A stretch of 16,383 nt of DNA, from the NCBI GenBank assembly GCA_012797915.1, contig JAAZOE010000171.1, forward strand, positions 1 through 16,383. The letters are read 5' to 3'. Position 1 is the first letter of the stretch, and the number at the start of each line of letters is the position of its first letter. The notes below the pieces were generated by a model that saw only the letters and a list, made by a program, of their open reading frames with translations, made no database searches and was not told the origin of the DNA. This document shows, one piece after another, positions 1 through 7,891 of this stretch. Source of the DNA: Candidatus Zixiibacteriota bacterium. Lineage in GTDB: Bacteria; Zixibacteria; MSB-5A5; GN15; JAAZOE01. A program made the position numbers and the translations under genes.

Positions 1-658
1 CCATAACCATCCCGGCGGCGACGTCCCACGGATGCAGTTTCAATTCCCAAAACCCGTCGAAACGCCCGCAGGCGACATAACATAAATCCATCGCCGCCGA
101 CCCGCCGCGACGGATTCCCTGGGCGACCTTATACATCCGGGCGAAATTGTCGAGATTATCGACCTTACTTTCAGCGATATCATAGGGAAACCCGGTGGAC
201 AGAAGCGACTGCGATAGCGTCCTCTGCTCCGACACATGAATCCGCCGCCGGTTGACGAACGCCCCGCCGCCCCGCACGGCATGGAACAGTTCATCATGCA
301 CCGGGTCATAGACCACGCCGAGGACCATATCGCCGTCCACCTCCAGCCCGATCGAAACGCAGAACGCCGGATAGTCATGGGCGAAATTGGTGGTGCCGTC
401 AAGCGGGTCGATAACCCAGCGATAGGCCGATTCTTTATGGTTTTCGCCCCGCTCCTCGGCCAGGAGGGCATGATGCGGAAACGTTTTGGAGATATAGTCG
501 ATAATCACTTTCTCCGACCGTAAGTCGTACTGGGTGACCAGATCGACTCGCCCCTTGAGCGTCAGGGTCTTTCGTTTCTGTCGTCCCCGGCGAAGGATAT
601 CCCCCGCCGCCAGCGCCGCCCGGCGGGCCAGCCGCACTTCCGCGTCAAACCTGGGCAT
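1..658 (-). CDS. suhB: Inositol monophosphatase family protein (3' end cut by window)
   Basis: This Mg-dependent, Li-sensitive-type sugar/inositol phosphatase would hydrolyse inositol-1-phosphate or a related phosphate monoester in the cytoplasm. The visible 219 residues show the acidic pair E68-E69, the family motif WVIDPLDGTTNFAH (residues 81-94) with metal ligands D84 and D87, and WDVAAG at 211-216 with the late Asp ligand D212. Family members are about 260 residues, so roughly 40 C-terminal residues lie beyond position 1. The ATG at 656-658 was chosen because it lies 14 nt inside the end of the preceding ABC transporter gene, which suggests translational coupling. It is the last visible gene of the leftward operon. 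The family also includes bisphosphate nucleotidases and histidinol-phosphatases, so the substrate is not fixed by sequence. The family call is secure; the suhB symbol is by similarity only. Confidence 0.9.
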   Translation of the reverse strand, partial: MPRFDAEVRLARRAALAAGDILRRGRQKRKTLTLKGRVDLVTQYDLRSEKVIIDYISKTFPHHALLAEERGENHKESAYRWVIDPLDGTTNFAHDYPAFCVSIGLEVDGDMVLGVVYDPVHDELFHAVRGGGAFVNRRRIHVSEQRTLSQSLLSTGFPYDIAESKVDNLDNFARMYKVAQGIRRGGSAAMDLCYVACGRFDGFWELKLHPWDVAAGMVM

Positions 659-2450
659 GATTCCTCGATCCGTTGGCGAAGTTGAACTGCGTCTGATACA
701 GTGTGTAATAAATCCCCTTGAGGGCCAAAAGCTCCTGATGCGTGCCGCTCTCCCGCAGGACTCCCTTATGCATCACCAGAATCCGGTCGGCTTTTTCGAT
801 CGTGGATAACCGATGGGCGATGATGATCGAGGTCCGGTTCTGCATCAGTTTGTCCAGCGCCGTCTGAATCAACGCCTCGGTTTCGGCATCGACCGAACTG
901 GTGGCCTCGTCCAAAATCAATATCTTCGGGTTGTAGGCCAGCGCGCGGGCGAACGACAGCAGTTGTTTTTGCCCGGTGGACAGCGTTGCCCCCCGTTCCT
1001 GTACTTCGGTCTGATACTTCTGCGGCTGCCGCTCGATAAAACCCCCCAGCCCCACCTGTCGGGCGGCCTCGGCCACCTGCTCGGCGGTGATGTCGCTTCG
1101 ATTCAAATGGATATTGCCGGCGAAGTCCCCGGAAAAGATGAACACCTCTTGAAGCACCAGGGCCATGAACGACCGGATATACTCCGGCGACATTGCCTTC
1201 AGCGACATGCCGTCGATCCGGATATCCCCCTTCTGGTAGTCATAGAAACGCAACAGTAGCGAGGCCAGCGAAGTCTTGCCGGCGCCGGTGGCCCCGACCA
1301 CGGCCACTTTTTCCCCCGGCCGGACGGTGAAGCTGACCTCATGCAGGATATAGTCCGGTTCGTTGTAGGCGAAGGAGACGTTGTCGAAAACGATTTCCCC
1401 CTTGAAATCGGGGATCGTTTTCGGCGAGGCCGGGGCGGTCACCCGCGGCGGTTCGTCGAGCAGCTTGAAAATCCTTTCGGAGGAGGCCATCGAGGCCTGC
1501 AGGATGTTGTATTTGTCGGCCAGATCGCGCAGGGGGCGGAAGAACCGTTCCACCAGCTGCAGAAAGGCGACCAGTTCGCCGAAGGTCAACAGGCTGATCC
1601 CGATCCGCAGGCCGCCGTAGTAGATCAACAGGGCAATGGCCACCGTTTCGATAAGTTCCACCGTCGGATAAAAGATCGCATACAAATAGATCGAGCGAAA
1701 ATTGGCCGCCCGGAGTTTTTCGTTGATGTCGCTGAACCGGTTGAAGGTCCGCTTTTCCTGATTGAAAAGCTGAATTACCGTCATGCCGGTGAGATGCTCC
1801 TGCAAAAAAGCGTTGATCTTGGCCAGCCACATCCGGACGTCGCGGTAGGTGTCGCGGACGCGGCGGCGGAAAATCGCCGTGGCCAGGACCAGGAAGGGAA
1901 TGACGGCGAAGGTAATCAGGGCCAGCTCGACATTGTAGTAGAGCATGGCCACCACGATCCCGATCAGGGTCATGATGTCGCCGAAAACCGCCACCACCCC
2001 CGAGGAGAACAGCTCATCGAGGACGTTGACGTCGTTGGTGACTCTGGTCACCAGCCGCCCGACCGGATTGCGGTCGAAGAACCCCAGGTGCATCGCCTGC
2101 AGGTGGCGAAAAAGCTGCATGCGGATGTCGTACTGCACCCGCTGGCCGATCGCCTGCATGGAATAAAACTGGATATAGGCCAACACGAACGAACTGACCA
2201 ATATCCCGAAATAGAACAGGGCGATCCGGACCAGACCGGCGTTGTCCCCCACGGAAATGTAGTTGTCGATGGCAATCTGCACCAGGACCGGGCCGGACAA
2301 CTCCAGCACGGTCACCACCAGCAGCAACAGGATGGAGGCGATAACCCGCAGACGGTACGGCCGCAAATAGGTCAACAGCCGCCGCATCAGGCGCGCGTCG
2401 TAGGCCTTTCCCAGAACCTCGTCATCCGATATCGATTTGGCCGGTCCCAT
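645..2450 (-). CDS. ABC exporter half-transporter, catalytically complete subunit (TM288/BmrD/MdlB-like)
   Basis: The protein has 601 residues. Residues 1 to about 320 form an ABC-exporter membrane domain with six predicted helices, and about 350-601 form the ATPase. Visible motifs are Walker A GATGAGKTS (386-394), Q-loop Q434, signature LSTGQ (490-494, not the canonical LSGGQ), Walker B ILILD ending at D514, catalytic E515, and H-loop H546. A non-canonical signature with an intact catalytic Glu is what the active-site-bearing partner of heterodimeric exporters such as TM287/288 or BmrCD shows. It starts 3 nt after the stop of the partner gene, so the two are almost certainly made together in the inner membrane. 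Substrate cannot be read from sequence; drugs, lipids or peptides are all known for this group. The ATG at 2448-2450 is the only sensible start. Confidence 0.93.
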   Translation of the reverse strand: MGPAKSISDDEVLGKAYDARLMRRLLTYLRPYRLRVIASILLLLVVTVLELSGPVLVQIAIDNYISVGDNAGLVRIALFYFGILVSSFVLAYIQFYSMQAIGQRVQYDIRMQLFRHLQAMHLGFFDRNPVGRLVTRVTNDVNVLDELFSSGVVAVFGDIMTLIGIVVAMLYYNVELALITFAVIPFLVLATAIFRRRVRDTYRDVRMWLAKINAFLQEHLTGMTVIQLFNQEKRTFNRFSDINEKLRAANFRSIYLYAIFYPTVELIETVAIALLIYYGGLRIGISLLTFGELVAFLQLVERFFRPLRDLADKYNILQASMASSERIFKLLDEPPRVTAPASPKTIPDFKGEIVFDNVSFAYNEPDYILHEVSFTVRPGEKVAVVGATGAGKTSLASLLLRFYDYQKGDIRIDGMSLKAMSPEYIRSFMALVLQEVFIFSGDFAGNIHLNRSDITAEQVAEAARQVGLGGFIERQPQKYQTEVQERGATLSTGQKQLLSFARALAYNPKILILDEATSSVDAETEALIQTALDKLMQNRTSIIIAHRLSTIEKADRILVMHKGVLRESGTHQELLALKGIYYTLYQTQFNFANGSRNHAQV

Positions 2451-2453
2451 GGA

Positions 2454-4226
2454 TTACATCTTCTCCAGTTCGGCTTCCATCAACTGCCGGCGATAGAGCG
2501 CGGCGTACGGTCCGTTCTTCGCCAGCAGCTCATCGTGCGTGCCCGCTTCCGCGATTCGGCCGTCGGCCAGATAGACGATCCGATGGCAGTTTTTCAGGCT
2601 CGAGACCCGGTGCGAGATGATGATCGACGTCCGGCCGGGGAGAATCGTCTCGAGATTGGCGAAAATTTTTTCCTCCGTTTCGGTGTCGACCGAGCTGGTG
2701 GCGTCATCGAGGATGACCACCGCCGGCTGCTTCATGATCGCCCGGGCCAACGCGGTGCGCTGCTTCTGCCCGCCCGAGAGCGTAATCCCCCGTTCGCCCA
2801 GAATCGTTTCATACCGCTGCGGGAATCCCTCCACTTCCTCATGCAGGGCGGCCAGCATCGCCGCCTCGACCACCCGCCCCGAACGATTTTCCTCAGCGCT
2901 GAAGTCGATGTTGGCCTCCAGCGTGTCGGAGAACAGGAACGTTTCCTGCGGCACGAATCCGATTCCGCGGCGTAGCGGCGCCAGCGGCCAGAGCCGGATA
3001 TCGATGTCATCGACCAGCAACTGCCCCGCCTGGGTCGGGTAGAGGCGCGAGATGAGCGACACCAGCGTCGTTTTCCCGGAACCGGTCGGGCCGATGATCC
3101 CCAGACGGGTTCCCGGCTCGATGAGCAGGTTGATGTCCGACAGCACCGGTGCGCCGGTGGTCCCGTCGGGACGGGGATAGGCGAACGTCAGGTTGCGGAA
3201 CTCGATTTTCCCTTTGACCTTGGTCGGCGATGATTTCGACTTGCCGGGATCAAGTATCAACGGTTGGGTATTCAGGATTCGGTTGATCCGATCGAGCGAG
3301 GCGGTGCCGCGCTGATACAGCGAGATGACCCAGCCCAGGGCCATGATCGGCCAGGTCAGCCAGCCCATGTATCCGAAGAAGGCCACCAGCGTGCCCAGGG
3401 ACAAACGTTGCGCCATGATCTCGCGGCCGCCGACAAACAGCACCAGCAGAGTGACGCCGCCGACGATGATCGCCAGCATCGGGCCGAACAGCCCCACCAA
3501 GCGGATCATGCTCAGATTCATGTCGATGTAGGTGCGGGAGGCCTCGGCGAAACGGTCGATTTCGGAGCCCTCGCGCCGGTACGCCTTGATCACCCGCACT
3601 CCGGCCAGGTTTTCCTGGACCCGCGTGGTCAGATAGGCGAAATGCGCCTGGATGATCTGGTATTTCTTATGAGCCAAGGTCCCAAGTCGGTTCACCACCA
3701 GCGAAAGCAAGGTCAGGGGCAGGACCGTGACGATGGTCAGTTTGGGCGATAACGCGATCATGAACGCCAGCGAGACGACGGTGGAGACGACGGCGTTGAC
3801 CACCTGCATGACCCCGGGGCCGACCATCATCCGGACCGCCTCGATGTCGTTGGTGGCGTGGGCCATCAGGTCGCCGGTCTTGGAGGTATGGTAAAATCCC
3901 GGATCGAGCGTCAGCAGTTTGGAGAACAGCGTCCCGCGCAGGTCGTATTCGATCTTGCGGGAAGCCCAGATGATCGAACGGCGCATGAAGAAGCGGAAAA
4001 CCCCGGCCACGACGGCCAGGATCACCATGGCCAGCGACAGCCGGAAAACCGCCGCCGATGGTTGTCCCTGCTGGATCGCCTCGAAGGCCAGTTTGGTCAG
4101 GTACGGGACAATCAGGATCAGGGCGTTGGAAAACGCGGTCGCCAGCGTCCCGAACCAGAAGTACCCGTAATATCGTTTCAGGATGGGGAGAAGGTGGTCG
4201 AATCGTCCCGGTTTGTCATTCGCCAT
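2454..4226 (-). CDS. ABC exporter half-transporter, degenerate-site subunit (TM287/BmrC/MdlA-like)
   Basis: This is a half-transporter of 590 residues: a six-helix membrane domain (to about 310) followed by an ATPase domain. Walker A GPTGSGKTT is at 379-387, Q-loop Q427, a canonical LSGGQ at 483-487, Walker B VVILD ending at D507, and H-loop H539. The catalytic Glu after Walker B is replaced by Asp (D508, motif ILDDATSSVD). In TM287/288 and BmrCD this substitution marks the non-hydrolysing ATP site. Together with the LSTGQ partner downstream it predicts one working and one degenerate site per heterodimer. I chose the ATG at 4224-4226 over the in-frame TTG at 4230-4232. Either start overlaps the end of the upstream exported-protein gene (stop 4216-4218), and no Shine-Dalgarno is evident, so translational coupling is likely. 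Cargo unknown. Confidence 0.92.
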   Translation of the reverse strand: MANDKPGRFDHLLPILKRYYGYFWFGTLATAFSNALILIVPYLTKLAFEAIQQGQPSAAVFRLSLAMVILAVVAGVFRFFMRRSIIWASRKIEYDLRGTLFSKLLTLDPGFYHTSKTGDLMAHATNDIEAVRMMVGPGVMQVVNAVVSTVVSLAFMIALSPKLTIVTVLPLTLLSLVVNRLGTLAHKKYQIIQAHFAYLTTRVQENLAGVRVIKAYRREGSEIDRFAEASRTYIDMNLSMIRLVGLFGPMLAIIVGGVTLLVLFVGGREIMAQRLSLGTLVAFFGYMGWLTWPIMALGWVISLYQRGTASLDRINRILNTQPLILDPGKSKSSPTKVKGKIEFRNLTFAYPRPDGTTGAPVLSDINLLIEPGTRLGIIGPTGSGKTTLVSLISRLYPTQAGQLLVDDIDIRLWPLAPLRRGIGFVPQETFLFSDTLEANIDFSAEENRSGRVVEAAMLAALHEEVEGFPQRYETILGERGITLSGGQKQRTALARAIMKQPAVVILDDATSSVDTETEEKIFANLETILPGRTSIIISHRVSSLKNCHRIVYLADGRIAEAGTHDELLAKNGPYAALYRRQLMEAELEKM

Positions 4227-6453
4227 GGCCAAAATCGATCAAGTTCGCCAACAAGTGTATCGCCTCCAAATCCAAACGGGCGGCCATCTCCAAAAGCGGC
4301 AGACCGCAATAGACGACATGGCCGTCCCCGGCCGTTACAACCGTCAGATAACTGCCGAGTTCCCCGGCGGCGACCAATTCCGTACCGCCGGATACCTGGG
4401 CCGGCCAGGCGAATCCGACCTCTCCCAGCAGGCTGTCGAGCCTGGCGGGATCGACCGCGTATGGCGTTTTCAGCAAGGGGTGGCCGGGGGTGACGGTCCT
4501 CGGCGCAGGGGGGATTTCCGTATAGGCCGCGTGAATGGAAAAATCATAGATATCATCGGATAAACCGAACGACTGCCCCAGAATCAGGATCTCGCCCCCG
4601 TTCTTGACAAATTCCCGAAGCCGGGGACGGACATCCTGCAACCGGTCGCGGTAGGAGGTCGGTTCGGGACCGACTATGATTAAATCGAATTTTTCCAGGT
4701 TGGCCAGCATGAGGCTGTGCGGGGTCATCGGTGTTGCCGGGGCCTTGGCCATCCGCAGGAAATCCTCCAGCCTCCCCTCCGGGTCGGGGACGAAGGCGAT
4801 ATTGATGGCGGCGGGTATCGCGCAACGCACCACCCGCACCGGGGCGAACGTTTCGGCAACCAGTTGACCGCCCACCTCCAAAGCCGCCCGGACGGTTTTG
4901 ACATCCGTCCGCATGGATCGCCCGGCCCCCAGATAGAGATTGATGTATTTCGTCGTCATTCCCTCGGGCATGACGATTTTCGAATCGAAACTCCCCACGA
5001 CGATGCCGTCCGGGGCCTCGACGGTCAATCGTCCGTCCACTTCGCTCCGGTATGGTTTGGTGATTTGCAACTGCCATTCGAACGGCTGGGCCAGAGCGGT
5101 GACGTCGCTTTCGGTGAACGGGCTGAGGAAGGTGTACCCCGGCAGAAAGGCCATGCTCAGATCCATATCCGCATACTGATGCAGAGGCACGTCCAAATCC
5201 AGCGGCACTCCCTCGACCGAGACCTGGGCGGTGAATCGCAAGGAGTCCGTCGGCGCATTGAGCGAGTCGATACGGTCCCACTGGATGGGGAACTCGCGCC
5301 GGAAACGTTGATGAGGAAGGATCGTGACCGAGATGGTATCGATCGCCGCCGCCGGTTTTCCCGGAAGATGAAGCAGCAGTGACGACAGGTCGATCGGGCT
5401 TTCTCCGGTCACCCGCAGGTCGAGCATCAGTTTAACGATATGTCCGGTCGGCGTCTTGACCGTTTCCAGACGGCTGTTCCAGTCCAGGCCGACCGCCGCC
5501 AAAAAGGCGCGATTCACTTTGGCCGCGTATTGCCGGGCCATCCGGGCGACCAGCGGTTCTTTTTCCGCCGTCGAAAGGGAATCGACCAGCCGGCCGATCC
5601 GTCCGGACTCCCGGGCCGCGGCCGCCAGGAGATGAATCTGACGGGAGGAGAAATCGATTTGGCCGGCCGAAGCCCGCAGATAGGATCGGGATCGATCCAA
5701 ACCGGCCAGGATATCGCGGCGAACCGCAGAATCGACCGGCATCCGAGTGACCATATCCGGCAGTCGGAACAGGTCCAGTCCCGAGGTAAATCCTTCCACC
5801 CCGATGGCATCCGCGGCCGTCAGCGGGATTCGGCTGTACCGTCGCAGCTGTCCCGCGCGATAACTTCTCGGCCCCTCGGCTCCGAACGCCTGATCCAGTT
5901 CCTTTGTTCTCTCGTCGAATTTTTCAAACAGCTCCCGGTCATCGAGGATAATATCGGCTTTGCCGGCCGTTGCCCGGCCGCAGAAAAATACTCTCCGCAA
6001 CCGAAAAGAAACCGAGGTATCCGCCGTTTCCGCCACCGCCCTCGGCATGACCAAGGAGATGAGCCGGGCCGAATCGGCCGGATTATCGGCGCCGCAGACG
6101 ACCAGGTCGTAGGTGCGATCGAAAAACAGCCGGGCGGTGAGGGAATCGACCAGAGCGGATGGCGCCAGCGTCTGCGGCAGGCCGATCCGGGCCAGATGGA
6201 ACTGGCTGTCGGCCGAGGACTTCAGGTCGAGCGTGAATACCGGGGATGGATGGAACAGGGCGACAAAGACTTCCGCCCCCGCGGTCTGGTTCAGATAGAG
6301 CAGCGCCGACCATTGAATATCCCGTTCGCCCGCCGCCGGGCAGAACACCCGCAGGTCGGTCTGGGCCGCCTTGATCGCATCCGCCGGCCCGCCCATGACC
6401 GCCGGGCAAAGCGATAGGCAGAAGAGTCCCGCTAAAAGGCTTTTTCCGATCAT
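4216..6453 (-). CDS. Exported PIG-L-deacetylase-like protein with degenerate metal motif and GATase-like C-terminus
   Basis: From the ATG at 6451-6453 the product is 745 residues. It begins with a signal peptide (MIGKSLLAGLFCLSLC, likely cleavage near AVMG/G), so it should act in the periplasm or at the surface. Residues around 35-65 (VFCPAAGERDIQWSALLYL) align without gaps to the start of large exported PIG-L family deacetylases (AAHPDDE...LLAYL), but the metal-binding HPDDE reads GERDI. The last ~170 residues (FDLIIVGPEP, FVKNGGEILILGQS, HPLL, VVYCGLP, LLANLIDF) resemble the ThuA/glutamine-amidotransferase-like end of those same proteins. The middle is probably beta-sandwich. I infer a non-catalytic or altered relative; I recall no named homologue. 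In-frame starts at 6465 (ATG) and 6489 (TTG) exist but fall inside the promoter. It heads the operon with the ABC exporter and the phosphatase. Gene certain, function uncertain. Confidence 0.8.
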   Translation of the reverse strand: MIGKSLLAGLFCLSLCPAVMGGPADAIKAAQTDLRVFCPAAGERDIQWSALLYLNQTAGAEVFVALFHPSPVFTLDLKSSADSQFHLARIGLPQTLAPSALVDSLTARLFFDRTYDLVVCGADNPADSARLISLVMPRAVAETADTSVSFRLRRVFFCGRATAGKADIILDDRELFEKFDERTKELDQAFGAEGPRSYRAGQLRRYSRIPLTAADAIGVEGFTSGLDLFRLPDMVTRMPVDSAVRRDILAGLDRSRSYLRASAGQIDFSSRQIHLLAAAARESGRIGRLVDSLSTAEKEPLVARMARQYAAKVNRAFLAAVGLDWNSRLETVKTPTGHIVKLMLDLRVTGESPIDLSSLLLHLPGKPAAAIDTISVTILPHQRFRREFPIQWDRIDSLNAPTDSLRFTAQVSVEGVPLDLDVPLHQYADMDLSMAFLPGYTFLSPFTESDVTALAQPFEWQLQITKPYRSEVDGRLTVEAPDGIVVGSFDSKIVMPEGMTTKYINLYLGAGRSMRTDVKTVRAALEVGGQLVAETFAPVRVVRCAIPAAINIAFVPDPEGRLEDFLRMAKAPATPMTPHSLMLANLEKFDLIIVGPEPTSYRDRLQDVRPRLREFVKNGGEILILGQSFGLSDDIYDFSIHAAYTEIPPAPRTVTPGHPLLKTPYAVDPARLDSLLGEVGFAWPAQVSGGTELVAAGELGSYLTVVTAGDGHVVYCGLPLLEMAARLDLEAIHLLANLIDFGHGE

Positions 6454-6460
6454 CGCGTTC

Positions 6461-6489
6461 AGCATAGGACAACGGCCCGCCTCTGTCAA
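6461..6489 (-). promoter_or_regulatory. Sigma70-type promoter of the leftward operon
   Basis: Read on the minus strand there is a perfect -35 TTGACA (6489-6484), a 17-nt spacer, and a -10 TATGCT (6466-6461, 4 of 6 consensus). The predicted transcription start is 6454 or 6453, which coincides with the A of the ATG at 6453. No Shine-Dalgarno lies before that ATG, so the first gene may be translated from a leaderless mRNA. The TTG that would open the longest reading frame is the first half of the -35 box. Confidence 0.6.
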
Positions 6490-6491
6490 CT

Positions 6492-6518
6492 TTGAACTGC
6501 AAAGGACGATATTTTAAT
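6492..6518 (+). promoter_or_regulatory. Candidate promoter of the eno operon
   Basis: A TTGAAC hexamer (6492-6497) is followed after 15 nt by TTTAAT (6513-6518, 5 of 6 matches to the -10 consensus) in the only AT-rich patch upstream of eno. The short spacer makes this weaker than the divergent promoter. Its -35 is only 2 nt from the -35 of the leftward operon, so the two promoters would be back to back and could compete for polymerase. Confidence 0.4.
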
Positions 6519-6544
6519 TGCCCGGAGAATTCAACATGGTAAAT

Positions 6545-6565
6545 TCCATGGCTGAAGTCCATGGA
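6545..6565 (+). promoter_or_regulatory. Inverted repeat in the eno 5' leader
   Basis: TCCATGG (6545-6551) and CCATGGA (6559-6565) form a 7-bp stem with a 7-nt loop. The stem lies between the candidate promoter and the ribosome binding site of eno, so it may be an operator or an mRNA hairpin. Function is unknown. Confidence 0.4.
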
Positions 6566-6570
6566 GTGGA

Positions 6571-6577
6571 AAGGGAG
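6571..6577 (+). promoter_or_regulatory. Ribosome binding site of eno
   Basis: AAGGGAG lies 5 nt before the ATG at 6583 and fixes this start for enolase. It contrasts with the absence of a Shine-Dalgarno before the divergent gene. Confidence 0.75.
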
Positions 6578-6582
6578 CAGGT

Positions 6583-7878
6583 ATGTCCGATTTCTTGACC
6601 ATCACGGCGCGCGAGATTCTCGACTCACGAGGCACCCCCACGGTGGAAGTGGATGTGCTGCTGGAAGACGGCACCCTCGGCCGGGCGGCCGTCCCCTCCG
6701 GCGCCTCCACCGGCGCCCATGAGGCGGTGGAACTGCGCGACGGCGACGCCAAACGGTATTTCGGCAAGGGAACGACCAAGGCGGTGCAGAACGTCAACGA
6801 GGTCATCGCCCCGGCAATCCTGGAAGCCGAACTCGATCCCTTCGATCAGGTGCGTCTGGACCGTTTCCTCATCGACCTCGATGGCACCGAGACCAAGGCC
6901 AAGCTGGGGGCCAACGCCATCCTCGGCGTCTCCCTGGCTACGGCCAAAGCCTGTGCCGAATCATCGGGACGGTTCCTCTATGAATACATCGGCGGCGCCA
7001 ATGCCAAGGTTCTGCCGGTGCCGATGATGAACATCCTTAACGGCGGCAAGCACGCCGACAACAATGTCGACCTGCAGGAATTCATGATCATGCCGGTCGG
7101 CGCCCCGACCTTCGCCGAGGCCCTTCGCATGGGGGCGGAAGTGTTCGGCAGTCTGAAAAGCGTCCTGAAAGCCAAAGGATTCAACACCAGCGTCGGCGAT
7201 GAGGGCGGATTTGCGCCCGACCTGAAATCGAACGCCGAAGCTCTTGAATACATGTCGAAAGCGGTCGAAAAATCGGGGTACAAACTGGGCGAGGATATCA
7301 TGTTCGCCCTCGATCCCGCCGCCAGTTCGTTTTACGATGAAACCAAGAAGCGATACATTCTCAAGTCCGAAAACCGCGAATTGACCTCCGAGCAGATGGT
7401 CGATTTCTACGCCGATTTGGTCAATAAATTCCCGATCATCTCCATCGAGGACGGCCACGCCGAAGACGATTGGGACGGCTGGAAACTGATGACCCAGAAA
7501 CTCGGCAAGAAAATCCAGATCGTCGGCGATGACATTTTCGTCACCAATCCCAAGCGGCTCGTCCGCGGCATTCAGGAAAAGGCCGCCAACTCGATCCTCA
7601 TCAAGCTGAACCAGATCGGGACCCTGACCGAAACACTCGACACGATCGACATGGCCAGGAAGGCTTCCTTCACGGCCGTGGTGTCGCATCGGTCGGGGGA
7701 GACCGAAGACAGCACCATCGCCGATGTCGTCGTCGCCGTTGGCACCGGTCAGATCAAGACCGGTTCGGTCTGCCGGACCGACCGGATCGCCAAGTACAAC
7801 CAATTGCTTCGGATCGAGGAACTGCTGGGGGATATGGCCGAATATCGCGGCCGGAATGTGTTCTACAACATCGGATAG
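6583..7878 (+). CDS. eno: Enolase (phosphopyruvate hydratase)
   Basis: Enolase interconverts 2-phosphoglycerate and phosphoenolpyruvate in glycolysis and gluconeogenesis, in the cytoplasm. The 431 residues are the usual length and the protein is complete. Family landmarks include GGKHADNNVDLQEFM (154-168), the catalytic acid in GDEGG (E207), Mg ligands D244, E289 and D316, the catalytic Lys in ILIKLNQIGT (K341), and the signature SHRSGETEDS (368-377). One small oddity is EDGHAEDDWDGW, where the residue after EDG is usually Leu. It is the first gene of a rightward run with ftsB, recO and glyQS; the eno-ftsB pairing is seen in many bacteria. A good ribosome binding site supports the ATG. Confidence 0.98.
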   Translation: MSDFLTITAREILDSRGTPTVEVDVLLEDGTLGRAAVPSGASTGAHEAVELRDGDAKRYFGKGTTKAVQNVNEVIAPAILEAELDPFDQVRLDRFLIDLDGTETKAKLGANAILGVSLATAKACAESSGRFLYEYIGGANAKVLPVPMMNILNGGKHADNNVDLQEFMIMPVGAPTFAEALRMGAEVFGSLKSVLKAKGFNTSVGDEGGFAPDLKSNAEALEYMSKAVEKSGYKLGEDIMFALDPAASSFYDETKKRYILKSENRELTSEQMVDFYADLVNKFPIISIEDGHAEDDWDGWKLMTQKLGKKIQIVGDDIFVTNPKRLVRGIQEKAANSILIKLNQIGTLTETLDTIDMARKASFTAVVSHRSGETEDSTIADVVVAVGTGQIKTGSVCRTDRIAKYNQLLRIEELLGDMAEYRGRNVFYNIG

Positions 7879-7891
7879 GCTACGGCGATCC

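Noticed and set aside
1341..2975. A 544-codon open frame on the plus strand across both ABC transporter genes
   Set aside because: It is antisense to strongly supported ABC exporter genes and its product is low-complexity (many D, G, Q, R, H), typical of GC-rich shadow frames.
5440..6417. A long plus-strand open frame inside the PIG-L-like gene
   Set aside because: Its translation is Arg/Gly/Gln-rich with no domain, whereas the minus-strand frame has a signal peptide and a family-like C-terminus.
6466..6489. TTG at 6489 as start of the PIG-L-like gene
   Set aside because: The TTG is the beginning of a perfect -35 TTGACA, and the signal peptide begins at the later ATG.
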